This document shows positions 9,252 to 19,484 of a stretch of 64,000 bases of DNA, in pieces. Source of the DNA: Acinetobacter lwoffii (GTDB lineage Bacteria; Pseudomonadota; Gammaproteobacteria; Pseudomonadales; Moraxellaceae). Made by a program: the position numbers and the translations under genes. The stretch lies in assembly GCF_019343495.1 (NCBI RefSeq), contig NZ_CP072549.1, positions 1,116,001 to 1,180,000 of the forward strand. Direction: 5' to 3'. Every line of letters begins with the position of its first letter. Position 1 is the stretch's first letter. The notes under the pieces are model-generated. The model saw nothing but the letters and a program-made list of their open reading frames with translations, searched no databases and was not told where the DNA came from.

Positions 9252-11420
9252 TTAATCATCCTTCTGTACAGATTGTTGTTGGTGTTCACCGAGCAGTTTT
9301 GCGACCCAAACCACCAGAATCAGGATCGGAATCCCGATTAGAGTAGTCATCAGGAAGAAATTCGGATAACCGATATTGGTGACTATAGTACCCGAATATC
9401 CGCCTAAAATCTTAGGGGTCAAAGTCATGAGTGAGCTAAAAATCGCATATTGAACAGCGGTAAAAGACACACTGGTCAAGCTCGACAAGAATGCAATAAA
9501 CGCAGCACCAGCCAGCCCAGCAGCCAGATTGTCGACAATAATAGCAAAATAAAGCCACTTGTCGCTATAAGGTTTAATTACCTTACCACTGACTTCGACT
9601 GTATCTGAACTGTTGCCATCCACCACTGCCAAGGGCTGAATATCGACATCCAGATTCTGGGTACTAGCCAACTGATCATTGACCTGATAAACATGCGTGG
9701 TTTGCTGAAGTGCCTGATCATCTTGCATCAAGACTGCACTGATAATATGTGCAGGTGACTGAATCAGTTGCTGTGCAGGAATCGCGGCAGTAAATACGCC
9801 TTCACTTTCCAGTTTTGCCTCAATATTCTGATCATTGATTTGCAAAACAATCTTTTGATTTTCTTGCAGTGCTTCACCGACATACTGGCCGCGCACCACA
9901 ATGGTCTTGTCCTGCTCAGCTGCGGTGAGAGTATTGTCACTGGTGATCGGCAGGATCTGTAACTGAGTGCTGCCCTGTTGTGCAGTCAAATATGGCATAT
10001 TGACCTGCACAGGCGCTTGATTGGTATTATCTGTATTAAGATAAGCGGCTGACACTTGCAGCTGTTTACTCTGCGCCAGCACAGCACTCGATATATCCAG
10101 CTTCCAGTAACCCACTTCATCGGTCTCTGCCTGATAAACCTGATTACCGGCTTTAACTTCGACAGCTGCCAGTTTTTCACCAGACTTGACCAGTCCGATA
10201 AAAATCAGGTTGGTGGAACAAGCCAGCACGGCACCGACAAACATCAATTTCATGATGTTCATTTTCTGGGCCAATAGACCACCAAGGAATCCACCGACTA
10301 AAGAGAAAATCACCCCATAGACTTTAACGGCCTCGGCAATCTGTTCTTTACTGAAATTCAGGTCCTGATAGAACACATTGGAAATGACGCCGGCAATAAT
10401 ATCGGAAACCCGATAAAAACCGACCAGCAATAACAACACCAATGCCAGTTTCAAGCCATAACGTTTAAAGAAATCTGCAACCGGATTGACCCAGGTTTCA
10501 TAGGCCATTTGCTTGTTAACCGCACCCATTTTTACCAAGCTTGCACCAATCGCAAAGGCCACTGCACCCGAGCCAACAAAGCGCAAAGCTTCAAAACAGA
10601 ACAAGGCAAAGGTATCTTGAATGGCGAATTGTTCGGTGATGCTGGCCACCAGATTGCCCGAATAGATATAGCTCAAGACAAAACTGATCACCGCCACAAA
10701 AAATACGGCGACTAAACGGAAATAATCACTGCGCACATAGTGTTTTCGCACACGGTCAACCTGCGGCTCCCGAATGGACAGTGTGGTGATAATACCGACC
10801 AGCATGACAGCAGCCATCGCCAGATAGGTCCATTTCCAGGCATCATAGATATAGTTGCCTTTCGCAGTTCCCAAATAGGCCGCCAGAAACAAGGCACCAG
10901 CACCGGCCACAATCATCCCGATCCGGTAACCTGCATTATAGGTGGAAGCCAATACGGTCTGCATCTGGGTTTCCGCCAGCTCAATCCGGTAGGCATCAAT
11001 CACAATATCCTGCGTTGCTGCGGAGAAACCAAGCAGGACAGCACCGAGCGCCATTTGCTGTAAATGTGTGGCACCCAAAGCCGGATCAGAAAAGGCCATA
11101 ATGGAAATGGCACAGACAATCAGAATCTGCGCAATCAGCAACCATGCACGACGACGTCCCAGAGCCTTGGTCAGAAAAGGGACAGGAAGTTCATCAATGA
11201 GCGGTGCCCAGACGAATTTAAACGAATAGCCCAATGCGGCCCAGCTAAAGAAAGTTACTGCACTTTTGCTGATTCCGGCCTCACCTAACCATAAAGACAG
11301 ACTGGAAAAAATCAGAAGAATCGGCACACCAGCCGAAAATCCCAAGAACAGCATGATCAATGCACGTCGATCTAAAAATGCTGTAAATGCGGATTTCCAA
11401 CCCGTCGTTTGTGTTGTCAT
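9252..11420 (-). CDS. ampG: AmpG-type muropeptide permease with large inserted beta-rich domain
   Basis: MFS permease importing anhydro-muropeptides from the periplasm for cell-wall recycling. The first 410 residues contain AmpG signatures ([18 protein letters not shown] near residue 28, [13 protein letters not shown] near 137, AGYRIGMI). Helices resume after about residue 612 with [19 protein letters not shown] and [12 protein letters not shown] as in E. coli AmpG. Between them, where E. coli AmpG has a short loop between its last helical pairs, sit roughly 195 residues rich in Val, Thr, Gln and Asn without helices. They read as one or two Ig-like beta domains. The total of 722 residues is well above the usual 490 or so. 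It overlaps nothing and precedes gloA by 1 bp. Confidence 0.88.
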   Translation of the reverse strand: MTTQTTGWKSAFTAFLDRRALIMLFLGFSAGVPILLIFSSLSLWLGEAGISKSAVTFFSWAALGYSFKFVWAPLIDELPVPFLTKALGRRRAWLLIAQILIVCAISIMAFSDPALGATHLQQMALGAVLLGFSAATQDIVIDAYRIELAETQMQTVLASTYNAGYRIGMIVAGAGALFLAAYLGTAKGNYIYDAWKWTYLAMAAVMLVGIITTLSIREPQVDRVRKHYVRSDYFRLVAVFFVAVISFVLSYIYSGNLVASITEQFAIQDTFALFCFEALRFVGSGAVAFAIGASLVKMGAVNKQMAYETWVNPVADFFKRYGLKLALVLLLLVGFYRVSDIIAGVISNVFYQDLNFSKEQIAEAVKVYGVIFSLVGGFLGGLLAQKMNIMKLMFVGAVLACSTNLIFIGLVKSGEKLAAVEVKAGNQVYQAETDEVGYWKLDISSAVLAQSKQLQVSAAYLNTDNTNQAPVQVNMPYLTAQQGSTQLQILPITSDNTLTAAEQDKTIVVRGQYVGEALQENQKIVLQINDQNIEAKLESEGVFTAAIPAQQLIQSPAHIISAVLMQDDQALQQTTHVYQVNDQLASTQNLDVDIQPLAVVDGNSSDTVEVSGKVIKPYSDKWLYFAIIVDNLAAGLAGAAFIAFLSSLTSVSFTAVQYAIFSSLMTLTPKILGGYSGTIVTNIGYPNFFLMTTLIGIPILILVVWVAKLLGEHQQQSVQKDD

Positions 11421-11618
11421 TGCTTTATTATTTTCCGCAGAAAAACCAATTGCTGCTATTCAATCCTGTAATAGCGTATCTTTCAACAAGATTTATATAT
11501 TTATCACATTTCCGGTTTTTTATTTTCTGGCAAAAGCGACATGTTGGCTTGAATTTTTCAAGTAAATCTGTATACCTTAACTCTCATCAACGTAATATTT
11601 CGTTTTGGATTTTCAACA

Positions 11619-14243
11619 GTGACCCAGAGACTCGATCAAATTAATTCTTCTATTGCCAGCAACACCAGCACAACTCCACAAAAAATCCGCTCAGATTTAC
11701 TTATCTCTGCATTTGAACAAAGCGAAATTAAAAATACTCTGGACCATACCCGGTTAACATCCACCCAGCTGACGCACATTCCAAACTTAGAAAAAATTCC
11801 TGCGTCAACCAAACGGATCAAGCCCCTGAATAACTTTTTGGGCCAAGATCGCGCACGCGCCTCAGTTGAGGCCGGGATTGCCCTGCCTTATTCCGGCTAT
11901 AACATTTTTGCTGTCGGTACCGCAGGTCTCGGTAAACGCACCATGGTGAAGCGTTTGCTGCAACAGCACGCCAAAACTATGGAAACCCCGAATGACTGGG
12001 TGTACGTCAATAACTTTCAGAACCAGCGTCAACCGATTGCGCTAGAACTGCCCTCAGGTCAGGGCCCAAAATTCCAAGCCATGTTGAATCAAAGCTGGCA
12101 AACGATCCTCAAGCAGCTTGAGCGCCGTTTTACTGCGGAGACCTATCACAACCGCATTGAAATGATTCGCCAGGAAACCGGGGATGAGCAGCAGCAGGCA
12201 CTGATCGAACTGACCAAAGAAGGCGCAGAACTGGATCTGAAGCTAATCTCGCGACATGATGAGCACTGTTTTGTACCTGTACATCTTATTGATGACAAAT
12301 TACAGGAAATGTCTCAGGAAGATCTGAATGCCTTGAGTAACAAAGATCGTGCCGAACTGGCGTCCAATATGCGCTATATGGATAAAAAGCTGGAACGTCT
12401 AGGGCTACATCTGGGTGATCTGGAAGATGATGCACGCGATCGCGTACAGATCCTGAACCGCGATATCGCCAAGCAGGTGGTCTTACCGCGAGTCGAACAG
12501 ATTCTGGCAAAATTCAAACATGTGGAAGGTCTGGAACATTACCTGAAATACTATGCCGAAGACATTATCAACAATGTCGAAATTGTGCTGGAACAGGAAG
12601 AAGATGATTTCACTCCAGCACTGTTCAGTCGCGTTCCGGCACGTTATCAGGCGAATGTGATTATTACGCACAAGCCGAACAGTGGCGCACCGGTGATCTT
12701 TGAAGATTTTCCAACGCATTACAACCTTTTGGGTCATGTGGAACAACTGACCCAAAATGGTACGATTACCACGGACTTTACTTTGATTCGTCCAGGTACC
12801 TTGCATAAAGCTAATGGCGGCTTCCTGATGCTGGAAGCGGAACAATTGCTGGAACAGCCGTATGCATGGCAAGGCTTGAAGCGCGCGCTTAAATCGGGGC
12901 ATTTAAAACTGTCTTCACTTGAGCATATGATCACGCTGACCGGCAGTATTTCGATTGAACCTGCCTCAATTCCCCTGAATATCAAGGTCATCTTGCTGGC
13001 TGAGCCTGAAATCTATTATGAAATTTTAGAGCTTGAACCAGAGCTAGGCAGCATCTTTAAAATCCGTGCCGATTTCACCGATACATTACAACGTAATGAC
13101 AATAACGAGCAGGCTTATATGCAGCTGATTGCCGACTATGTGCAATCGGATAAATTATTGCCTTTTGACCGTTCTGCTTTAGCCGCCTTGCTCACAGATT
13201 CCAGCCGTCAAGCCGAAGATCAAAGTTCATTGTCATTACATGCTCTGACGCTGGGCGATCTGATCCGTGAAGCACATCATCATGCCTTCCAGGCCGGTGA
13301 CAAGATGGTTTCAGAAAAACATATCAACACCGCACTGGATCACCGTAAATATCGTCTTGGCTATTTACGTGAACTGTACTGGCAGGATCTGACCCGTGGT
13401 ACCCAACTGATCGAAACCCGTGGTCATCGTCTGGGCCAAATCAATGCCCTGTCCGTCATTCACTATGCTGATGTTGAGTTTGGTCTGCCTTCACGTCTGA
13501 CTGCTTCGGTTTACCAAGGTGGCGGTGATATTCTGGATATCGAACGCAGTGTCGAACTCGGTGGCTCCTTACATGCCAAGGGCGTGTTGCTGATGTCGTC
13601 TTTCCTGAAAGCACATTTTGGCCGTGAACAGACCTTGCACTTCTCTGCTGCGCTAGCGTTCGAACAAAGTTATGGTCAGGTCGATGGTGACAGCGCCACA
13701 GTCGCGGAACTTTCTGCCTTGCTATCTGCCATCAGTCAGTTACCGATTGATCAGTCCTGGGCCATTACCGGTTCCATGAACCAGCTGGGACAAGTACAGC
13801 CGGTAGGTGGTGTGAATGCCAAAATTGAAGGTTTCTTTGATGCTTGCAAGTTACAAGGTCTGACCGGAAAACAAGGTGTGATTATCCCGCGTCAAAATAT
13901 GCAGCATCTGATGCTGCGTAAAGATGTCACCATTGCTGTGGAAGAAGGTCAGTTCCATATTCACGCGATTGATACCATTGATCAGGCGCTGGAAATCCTG
14001 ATGGCGCGTCCTGTCGGTACCTTGGATAAAAAAGGTCGCTATAGCAAAAATTCAATCTATGCCGCAGTGATGGCACAGCTGGATTATTGGCAAGCGATTG
14101 AAGATGGTGCCGAACTGGTCGAAGTACCGAAGAAAAAGAAAAAAAAGAAGAAGAAAGACAAGAAGCAAATCGTCGAGCCACAAACTGAAGTTGAAGCTGA
14201 TGTTTCGACAGTTGAACAGCCGGATGCAGCGACAGAGGATTAA
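11619..14243 (+). CDS. Lon-like ATP-dependent protease (LonB/AAA_32 type)
   Basis: 874 residues. An N-terminal AAA+ module carries a Walker-A-like GTAGLGKRT near residue 105. A long coiled insertion (about 150-300) is followed by the AAA_32 core (LIRPGTLHKANGGFLMLEAEQLLE near 390) and a C-terminal Lon protease domain with the catalytic Ser in GDSAT (near 690) and the catalytic Lys in VNAKIEG (near 730). It lacks the Lon substrate-binding N-domain, so it is not classical Lon. The start is a GTG at 11619; no better ATG precedes the conserved region. The C-terminus is a lysine tract (nine consecutive Lys) followed by an acidic tail. The promoter must lie in the 11421-11618 spacer, divergent from ampG. 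Confidence 0.9.
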   Translation: MTQRLDQINSSIASNTSTTPQKIRSDLLISAFEQSEIKNTLDHTRLTSTQLTHIPNLEKIPASTKRIKPLNNFLGQDRARASVEAGIALPYSGYNIFAVGTAGLGKRTMVKRLLQQHAKTMETPNDWVYVNNFQNQRQPIALELPSGQGPKFQAMLNQSWQTILKQLERRFTAETYHNRIEMIRQETGDEQQQALIELTKEGAELDLKLISRHDEHCFVPVHLIDDKLQEMSQEDLNALSNKDRAELASNMRYMDKKLERLGLHLGDLEDDARDRVQILNRDIAKQVVLPRVEQILAKFKHVEGLEHYLKYYAEDIINNVEIVLEQEEDDFTPALFSRVPARYQANVIITHKPNSGAPVIFEDFPTHYNLLGHVEQLTQNGTITTDFTLIRPGTLHKANGGFLMLEAEQLLEQPYAWQGLKRALKSGHLKLSSLEHMITLTGSISIEPASIPLNIKVILLAEPEIYYEILELEPELGSIFKIRADFTDTLQRNDNNEQAYMQLIADYVQSDKLLPFDRSALAALLTDSSRQAEDQSSLSLHALTLGDLIREAHHHAFQAGDKMVSEKHINTALDHRKYRLGYLRELYWQDLTRGTQLIETRGHRLGQINALSVIHYADVEFGLPSRLTASVYQGGGDILDIERSVELGGSLHAKGVLLMSSFLKAHFGREQTLHFSAALAFEQSYGQVDGDSATVAELSALLSAISQLPIDQSWAITGSMNQLGQVQPVGGVNAKIEGFFDACKLQGLTGKQGVIIPRQNMQHLMLRKDVTIAVEEGQFHIHAIDTIDQALEILMARPVGTLDKKGRYSKNSIYAAVMAQLDYWQAIEDGAELVEVPKKKKKKKKKDKKQIVEPQTEVEADVSTVEQPDAATED

Positions 14244-14274
14244 CTCTGACCTTGACCTAAGCAAAAATAGAGAC

Positions 14275-14305
14275 AAAAAAAGCGCTTCTCAATGAAGCGC
14301 TTTTT
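14275..14305. terminator. Bidirectional terminator, Lon-like gene / grxD
   Basis: AGCGCTTC/GAAGCGCT stem with 5-nt loop, A-run on the left and T-run on the right, between two convergent genes. Confidence 0.9.
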
Positions 14306-14332
14306 CACATCTGGACTTAATTTAATACAAAA

Positions 14333-14674
14333 TTAAGCATCAACTGCCGGGCTGTACTGTTCAACTAAAGGCTTTAATTCACCTTTTTGGAACATGTCGA
14401 GCATGATATCACTACCGCCGATCAACTCACCATTGATCCAAAGCTGTGGAAATGTCGGCCAGTTGGCGATTTGTGGTAACATCGCGCGAATGTCCTGGTT
14501 TTCCAGAATGTTTACATAAGCAAACGGACGACCAATTTGACTGAGTGCTTCTACTGCACGTGCAGAAAAACCACATTGTGGAAATTGCGGTGTGCCTTTC
14601 ATGTAAAGAAGTACTGCGTGTTTTGCAATTTGGTCACGAATTAACGCTTCGGTATCGCGTGCTTGTTCAGTCAT
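14333..14674 (-). CDS. grxD: Monothiol glutaredoxin, Grx4 family
   Basis: 113-residue glutaredoxin with the monothiol CGFS active site (FPQCGFS, Cys38) that coordinates a bridging [2Fe-2S] cluster with glutathione. The family's TFPQLWINGELIGGSDI glutathione-binding segment is present. Grx4 proteins transfer Fe-S clusters and often partner with BolA. The gene is monocistronic, convergent with the Lon-like protease gene. Confidence 0.96.
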   Translation of the reverse strand: MTEQARDTEALIRDQIAKHAVLLYMKGTPQFPQCGFSARAVEALSQIGRPFAYVNILENQDIRAMLPQIANWPTFPQLWINGELIGGSDIMLDMFQKGELKPLVEQYSPAVDA

Positions 14675-14834
14675 TGATAAATCCTCAACTCATCTGTCTC
14701 GCATTATACCCAAATCCAGGCAAAACAGTATGTCTAAAGCAATAATTCCAATTTTATTTACAATTACCCTTTAAATCTGAGCGGGTTTTTGCTTATATAA
14801 GTTTTTCTTTCCACCTAACAGTTAAGAGTTAGTC

Positions 14835-16046
14835 ATGAATAATATTACCCTCGCACCGGTACAAACTGATCAACCGTCTCATTTGATGCCTGTTTTTGGC
14901 CGTCAACCGATCAGCTTTGTCCGAGGACGAGGTGCATATCTTTATACCGAAGATGGTACAGAGTATTTAGATGCATTAACCGGCATTGCCGTATGTGGTT
15001 TGGGACACGCGCATCCAGTTATTGCCGAAGCGATTGCTGAACAGGCAGCGACCCTGATTCATACCAGCAACCTGTTTGAAGTGCCTTGGCAAACCGCTGC
15101 CGCACAGAAACTGGCTGAAGTTGCAGGCATGGAAGAAGTATTCTTCTCAAACAGTGGTGCAGAATCCAATGAAGGTGCAATCAAAATTGCACGTAAATTC
15201 GGTCATATGCAAGGCATTGCTTCACCAAAAATTATTGTTGCTGACCAGTCTTTCCATGGTCGTACCATGGCCACCCTGTCTGCTACAGGCAATAAAAAAG
15301 TGCAAGAAGGTTTTGGCCCGCTGGTTGAAGGTTTTATTCGTGTACCTTTTGGTGATATCGAAGCAATTGAAGAAGCTGCAATCAATCATCCGGATATCGT
15401 AGCGATTTTGATTGAGCCTATTCAGGGTGAAGGCGGTGTCAATACCGCACCTCAAGGTTTCAGCTATTTAGAAGAAATCCGTCATATCTGTAACCAGCAC
15501 AACTGGCTGATGATGCTGGACGAAGTACAAACTGGTAATGGCCGTACCGGTAAATACTTTGCTTATCAGCACACCAATATTATTCCGGATGTACTGACCA
15601 CAGCCAAAGGCTTAGGAAATGGCTTCCCGATTGGTGCAGTCATGACCCAAGGTCGTGGCGTCGGTGTATTAACTGCTGGAAATCACGGTTCTACCTATAG
15701 CGGTACAGCACTGGGTTCGCGTGTGGTCTATACCATTCTCGATATTATGCGAAAAGAAAATATCGTCGCGAATGCGGCTGAAAAAGGTGCTTATATCGTT
15801 GACCAGCTACGCAACAAACTGGCAGATCAAAATGTCATCGTACGTGGTTTCGGTCTGATGATCGGGATTGAATTACCAAAAGAATGTGGTGATCTGGTTG
15901 CGATTGCACGCAATGAATACAAGATGATTATCAATGTCACTGCAGGCAATGTCGTTCGTCTGTTGCCTACCCTGAATATTACCCAGGAGCAGGCAGACCA
16001 GTTGATCGAACGTCTGGTAAAAATGATCAAATCTTATTTAGCATAA
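14835..16046 (+). CDS. argD: Acetylornithine/succinylornithine-type aminotransferase
   Basis: 403-residue class-III PLP aminotransferase. Visible are YLDALTGIAVCGLGHAHP (substrate loop), NSGAESNEGAIK (PLP phosphate binding), the LDEVQTGNGRTGK segment (PLP ring Asp) and the Schiff-base lysine in TTAKGLGNGFPIGA. Length and sequence fit the ArgD branch, which catalyses the N-acetylornithine step of arginine synthesis. Other omega-aminotransferases of the class cannot be excluded. It stands alone, not in an arg cluster. The start ATG at 14835 is preceded by AAGAGTTAGTC. Confidence 0.88.
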   Translation: MNNITLAPVQTDQPSHLMPVFGRQPISFVRGRGAYLYTEDGTEYLDALTGIAVCGLGHAHPVIAEAIAEQAATLIHTSNLFEVPWQTAAAQKLAEVAGMEEVFFSNSGAESNEGAIKIARKFGHMQGIASPKIIVADQSFHGRTMATLSATGNKKVQEGFGPLVEGFIRVPFGDIEAIEEAAINHPDIVAILIEPIQGEGGVNTAPQGFSYLEEIRHICNQHNWLMMLDEVQTGNGRTGKYFAYQHTNIIPDVLTTAKGLGNGFPIGAVMTQGRGVGVLTAGNHGSTYSGTALGSRVVYTILDIMRKENIVANAAEKGAYIVDQLRNKLADQNVIVRGFGLMIGIELPKECGDLVAIARNEYKMIINVTAGNVVRLLPTLNITQEQADQLIERLVKMIKSYLA

Positions 16047-16064
16047 AGCCCTAGCCTAAAAATT

Positions 16065-16092
16065 AAAAAAGCCGCTCTAAAGCGGCTTTTTT
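16065..16092. terminator. Bidirectional terminator, argD / lysR
   Basis: AAAAAAGCCGCT/AGCGGCTTTTTT with CTAA loop, between convergent genes. Confidence 0.93.
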
Positions 16093-16105
16093 ATTATTCT
16101 GCACT

Positions 16106-17035
16106 CTATGATGCGTTTTGTAACATACGTCCGCCAGAGATCTGGCTAAAATATTGTTTCAGGGTATCAAGACAACGAAGAATTTTTGTCGGTTGTTGTT
16201 CACGTTTCGGAATAACCGCATACAGTGTAATCGATGGCAGTCTCCATTCAGGCAGAACTTCAACTAAAGTACCGTTAAGCAAATCCTTTTTAGCATCAAG
16301 ATATAAAACCTTGGCAATCCCATTACCCTGCAAGCACATCGATTTTGCAACCAAACCGTTATTGGTACTGAAACGGGATTTCAGTTCAAACTCGGCTTTT
16401 TCTGCAGTATTCACATGTTGGAAATGATAATACTGATGGTTTTTAAGATGCGTTAAAGGCAAGACCTCATGATTTTTAAGATCATCAGGTTTCGAAATAA
16501 TGGTGCTTTGATTAATATAACTCGGTGTCGCCACCAGAATTTGCTCAATCTGCATCAATGGCACAACCTGAAGATTATGCTCATCATTTTTCTGTTCAAA
16601 TCTTAGGGCGATATCAACCCGCCCATCCAACAAATCAACCTCATGATTGTTTGTTTCTAAATGTACTGCCAAGCCGCGATGTGCAGCTATCCAATGAGAA
16701 AGTGCAGGAATCACATGATTCGCGCATAATTCTGGCAAAGAAACGATACGCAGCTCACCCACGAGATCATCACGTAACTCATTGATCCGGACTTTACCGC
16801 GCTCAGCAGCAGATAACATTTCTTGACAGCTATGGAAAAAAGCTTGTCCCGCTTCGGTCAGACTTAATTTTCTCGTCGAACGATTTAGAAGTACGACTTC
16901 CATATCGTGTTCTAACGAGCGAATTTGTTGACTGACGGCGCTGGTCGTAATCCCTAATTCACGGGCAGCACCGCTAAACGAGTTCTTCTCCACAACGCAA
17001 GCAAAGACACCCATTGCTCGAAGTTGATCTAACAT
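16106..17035 (-). CDS. LysR-family transcriptional regulator (CrgA-like)
   Basis: 309 residues from the ATG at 17035, which has AGAGGGA 6 bp upstream. A longer TTG-initiated frame to 17083 lacks a Shine-Dalgarno sequence. The N-terminal winged HTH reads VEKNSFSGAARELGITTSAVSQQIRSLE, followed by LLNRSTRKLSLTEAG, typical of LysR proteins. The rest is the effector-binding substrate domain with a CrgA-like character. No divergent target gene is adjacent: nlpD lies upstream in the same direction. The regulated genes are unknown. Confidence 0.88.
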   Translation of the reverse strand: MLDQLRAMGVFACVVEKNSFSGAARELGITTSAVSQQIRSLEHDMEVVLLNRSTRKLSLTEAGQAFFHSCQEMLSAAERGKVRINELRDDLVGELRIVSLPELCANHVIPALSHWIAAHRGLAVHLETNNHEVDLLDGRVDIALRFEQKNDEHNLQVVPLMQIEQILVATPSYINQSTIISKPDDLKNHEVLPLTHLKNHQYYHFQHVNTAEKAEFELKSRFSTNNGLVAKSMCLQGNGIAKVLYLDAKKDLLNGTLVEVLPEWRLPSITLYAVIPKREQQPTKILRCLDTLKQYFSQISGGRMLQNAS

Positions 17036-17126
17036 AAATTTCCCTCTAAACTTATGAGGTGCTTCATCATTTGATAAAAGCAACTTATTGTATTATACGG
17101 CGAAATTTACACTTTGCATTATTTAT

Positions 17127-17957
17127 TTAATTGTTTGGTAAAACTGCAGTAGGATTAATAGGTTTGCCGTCTAAGCGCACCTGAAACTCCAGCATGGTAC
17201 GGTTTGTACCAGTTGATCCCATTTCTGCAATTTTTTGACCAGCCGTTACATTTTGGCCACTTTTCACATTCAATTTACTGTTATGTGCATAAGCGGTGAT
17301 ATAGCCATTGATATGCTTCACCAACACCAGATTGCCATATTCTTTCAGGCCATCAGCGGCATACACCACCTGCCCGTCTGCTGCTGCAAATACCGGATCG
17401 CCGACATTGCCACTATAGCGGGTGCCCTTGATATTAGAAGCTAAATTGTATTGCTGAAGAATCGCACCATTCGATGGTTTTACCCAACGTAAACCTGCAG
17501 CCGTAGATACTGGCGTAACCGGTGCAGATGTATTGACGCGTGGTGTGGTTTGTACTGTGGTTGCTGGTGTCACCGGTGCCGGTGTAGGCACTGCAATTGT
17601 TTGACGCTGGATTGGCGCTGCCTGAGTCATAGCCTGAGTACTGGTGCTACGGCGCGCAGTATTGCTTTTCAGGCGGATTGATTGTCCGACATAAATCCGG
17701 TACGGCGCACTGATATCATTCATCTCGGCAACACTGATATAGTTCAGTCCATAACGTGCTGCAATCCCACTCAATGTATCTCCTGAACGCACCGTATAGA
17801 AATCAGGAGCTGTTGCATAACGCGTTGCATTATTCACCTGGGGTTTGGTGGCACAACCGGTAATTACTCCTGTAGAAATAACAACGGTCGATAAAACGAG
17901 GGTTTTAATCAGGGTTGCAGGCGAAGCTACGACACATTTCGGTAACACCAAGAACAT
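17127..17957 (-). CDS. nlpD: NlpD-like lipoprotein: LysM plus M23 (LytM) domain
   Basis: 276 residues from the ATG at 17957, preceded by AGAGAGGAAG. The N-terminus is a lipoprotein signal ending in the lipobox ITGC (Cys35). A LysM domain (YTVRSGDTLSGIAARYGL, about 57-105) binds peptidoglycan. A Ala/Thr/Pro-rich linker follows. The C-terminal LytM/M23 domain (about 175-270) has AYAHNSKLNVK and GSTGTNRTMLEFQVRLDG. The usual catalytic HxH and HxxxD zinc ligands are altered (LEFQVR where peptidases have LHFEIR), so it is probably a non-enzymatic amidase activator, as NlpD/EnvC are. It lies 94 bp downstream of surE, the conserved surE-nlpD order. Confidence 0.9.
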   Translation of the reverse strand: MFLVLPKCVVASPATLIKTLVLSTVVISTGVITGCATKPQVNNATRYATAPDFYTVRSGDTLSGIAARYGLNYISVAEMNDISAPYRIYVGQSIRLKSNTARRSTSTQAMTQAAPIQRQTIAVPTPAPVTPATTVQTTPRVNTSAPVTPVSTAAGLRWVKPSNGAILQQYNLASNIKGTRYSGNVGDPVFAAADGQVVYAADGLKEYGNLVLVKHINGYITAYAHNSKLNVKSGQNVTAGQKIAEMGSTGTNRTMLEFQVRLDGKPINPTAVLPNN

Positions 17958-18051
17958 TATCTTCCTCTCTAATGCTATACGGTTGCAAAATTCCGTTAAG
18001 ATTAGCAAAGTTTTACGGCAATATACTTGCAATCGCGAGTTTTTCACAAAG

Positions 18052-18840
18052 TTATAACACTAAGGACGCATTTTCTGCCAATTGTGTTTGTAAATTCCGC
18101 AGACTCTCATAATTGGTAGCATCCATCTGAATCGGGGTAATACTGACATAGCCATTGGCGACCGCAGAGAAGTCCGAATCAATTTCGTTAAATCCTGGCT
18201 TAGGTTCTGCGACTGCTTCTCCTGAGAGTCCAATCCAGAATACCTGACGACCACGTGGGTCTACATGACTCGTCACCGGTTTAGACTGACGGCGGCGACT
18301 TTGATATGTCACTTTTTCACCCTGTAATTCAGCTACATCTGGAATATTGATATTAAAAATATGACGTTCAGGCAGAACAGGCAAACCACGCGCAATAAAA
18401 TCATGCACCCACTCGGCGGCCAGCTGATAATCCTGAGGCTGTTGATAGCTGCGTACATTTGTTCCACTCAGTGATACGGCAATCGCAGGATGTTTACTTA
18501 AACGACCTTCAAAGGCTGCACCGACCGTACCGGAATACAAGACATCATCTCCCAGATTTGCGCCGCTATTTATCCCGCTAACCACCAGGTCAAATTCAAA
18601 ATCAAATAGCCCGTTCATAGCCAAGTAAACGCAATCTGCCGGCGTCCCATTAACCGCCCAGACATCAGGAGAAATCTGGATTGGGCGTAAAGGGCGGTCC
18701 AAAGTTAAGGCACTAGAAAAGCCACTGCGTTCACTTTCCGGTGCCACAATCACCACTCGCCCCAAAGGCTTTAGCGCTTGCGCCAAAGCCTGAATACCGG
18801 GTGCAAACACCCCATCATCATTTGAAACTAAAATATTCAC
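18052..18840 (-). CDS. surE: 5'/3'-nucleotidase SurE
   Basis: Metal-dependent survival-protein nucleotidase. The N-terminus [15 protein letters not shown] carries the Asp8-Asp9 metal ligands. [22 protein letters not shown] (Asn ligand) and the SLSG segment follow. 262 residues, normal length. It begins the surE-nlpD pair. In enterobacteria rpoS follows nlpD; here a LysR gene follows, and Acinetobacter is known to lack RpoS. Confidence 0.96.
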   Translation of the reverse strand: MNILVSNDDGVFAPGIQALAQALKPLGRVVIVAPESERSGFSSALTLDRPLRPIQISPDVWAVNGTPADCVYLAMNGLFDFEFDLVVSGINSGANLGDDVLYSGTVGAAFEGRLSKHPAIAVSLSGTNVRSYQQPQDYQLAAEWVHDFIARGLPVLPERHIFNINIPDVAELQGEKVTYQSRRRQSKPVTSHVDPRGRQVFWIGLSGEAVAEPKPGFNEIDSDFSAVANGYVSITPIQMDATNYESLRNLQTQLAENASLVL

Positions 18841-18951
18841 TAAAAAATCTCGTTACGCTAAAAAATGACTGACTAGGACATTTCATTGTATTAGTGCAGG
18901 AATTATATATATTTATTGCTCGACATCCATCTTTATAATATGTGGCTCAAG

Positions 18952-19323
18952 ATGATTAAAAAATTCTCTTTATTTAGCGCTCTCACTTTAAGCTTGGCAG
19001 CATTTATTTCCCCTTCAGTCATGGCAAACGATCTGACTGTTGAAGAAAACAATACCATTGTAAAAGAAGATATTGCATCAGCACAGGTTATGGCTGAAGT
19101 TTGCCCGGCAATCATTGGTCAAAATCCAAAATTTAACAGCACCGTTGAACAATTGATCCAGTCTTATCTTGCAGACTACTCAGATAAAGGCATGAGCTAT
19201 CAAAAGCTACAGGCAGACAGTGAATATAAATCTTTACTTGAAGAAGCACGTCAGGGTGCAAAGCAAACCAGCTCAGACGAGCAGAAAACTGTCTGTGAAG
19301 AAATGCTGAACTACCAAGGCTAA
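18952..19323 (+). CDS. Small secreted protein, first of a tandem pair
   Basis: 123 residues from the ATG at 18952. A longer frame to 18916 adds a segment before the signal peptide and is rejected. The signal peptide MIKKFSLFSALTLSLAAFISPSVMA ends in a good AxA-type site. The mature part has two cysteines (AEVCP and TVCEEML) about 70 residues apart, possibly a disulfide. The downstream gene at 19485 encodes a paralogue with the same spacing (SEICP...VICNEL). The family is found in Moraxellaceae; the function is unknown to me. It is divergent from surE. Confidence 0.75.
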   Translation: MIKKFSLFSALTLSLAAFISPSVMANDLTVEENNTIVKEDIASAQVMAEVCPAIIGQNPKFNSTVEQLIQSYLADYSDKGMSYQKLQADSEYKSLLEEARQGAKQTSSDEQKTVCEEMLNYQG

Positions 19324-19484
19324 GCCAGCTAAATTTTCAAATAAGACGGTGTAAACATCGTCTTATTTTCTCTTACAGATTTATTCATAATTCTACAGCT
19401 TCGCTACATTTTCCCACTTTTCAATTTCAAAAATAAGTTTAAGCTAGGCAAATTATTGTTCTAAATCCATTTTTTGAGTTTTCA

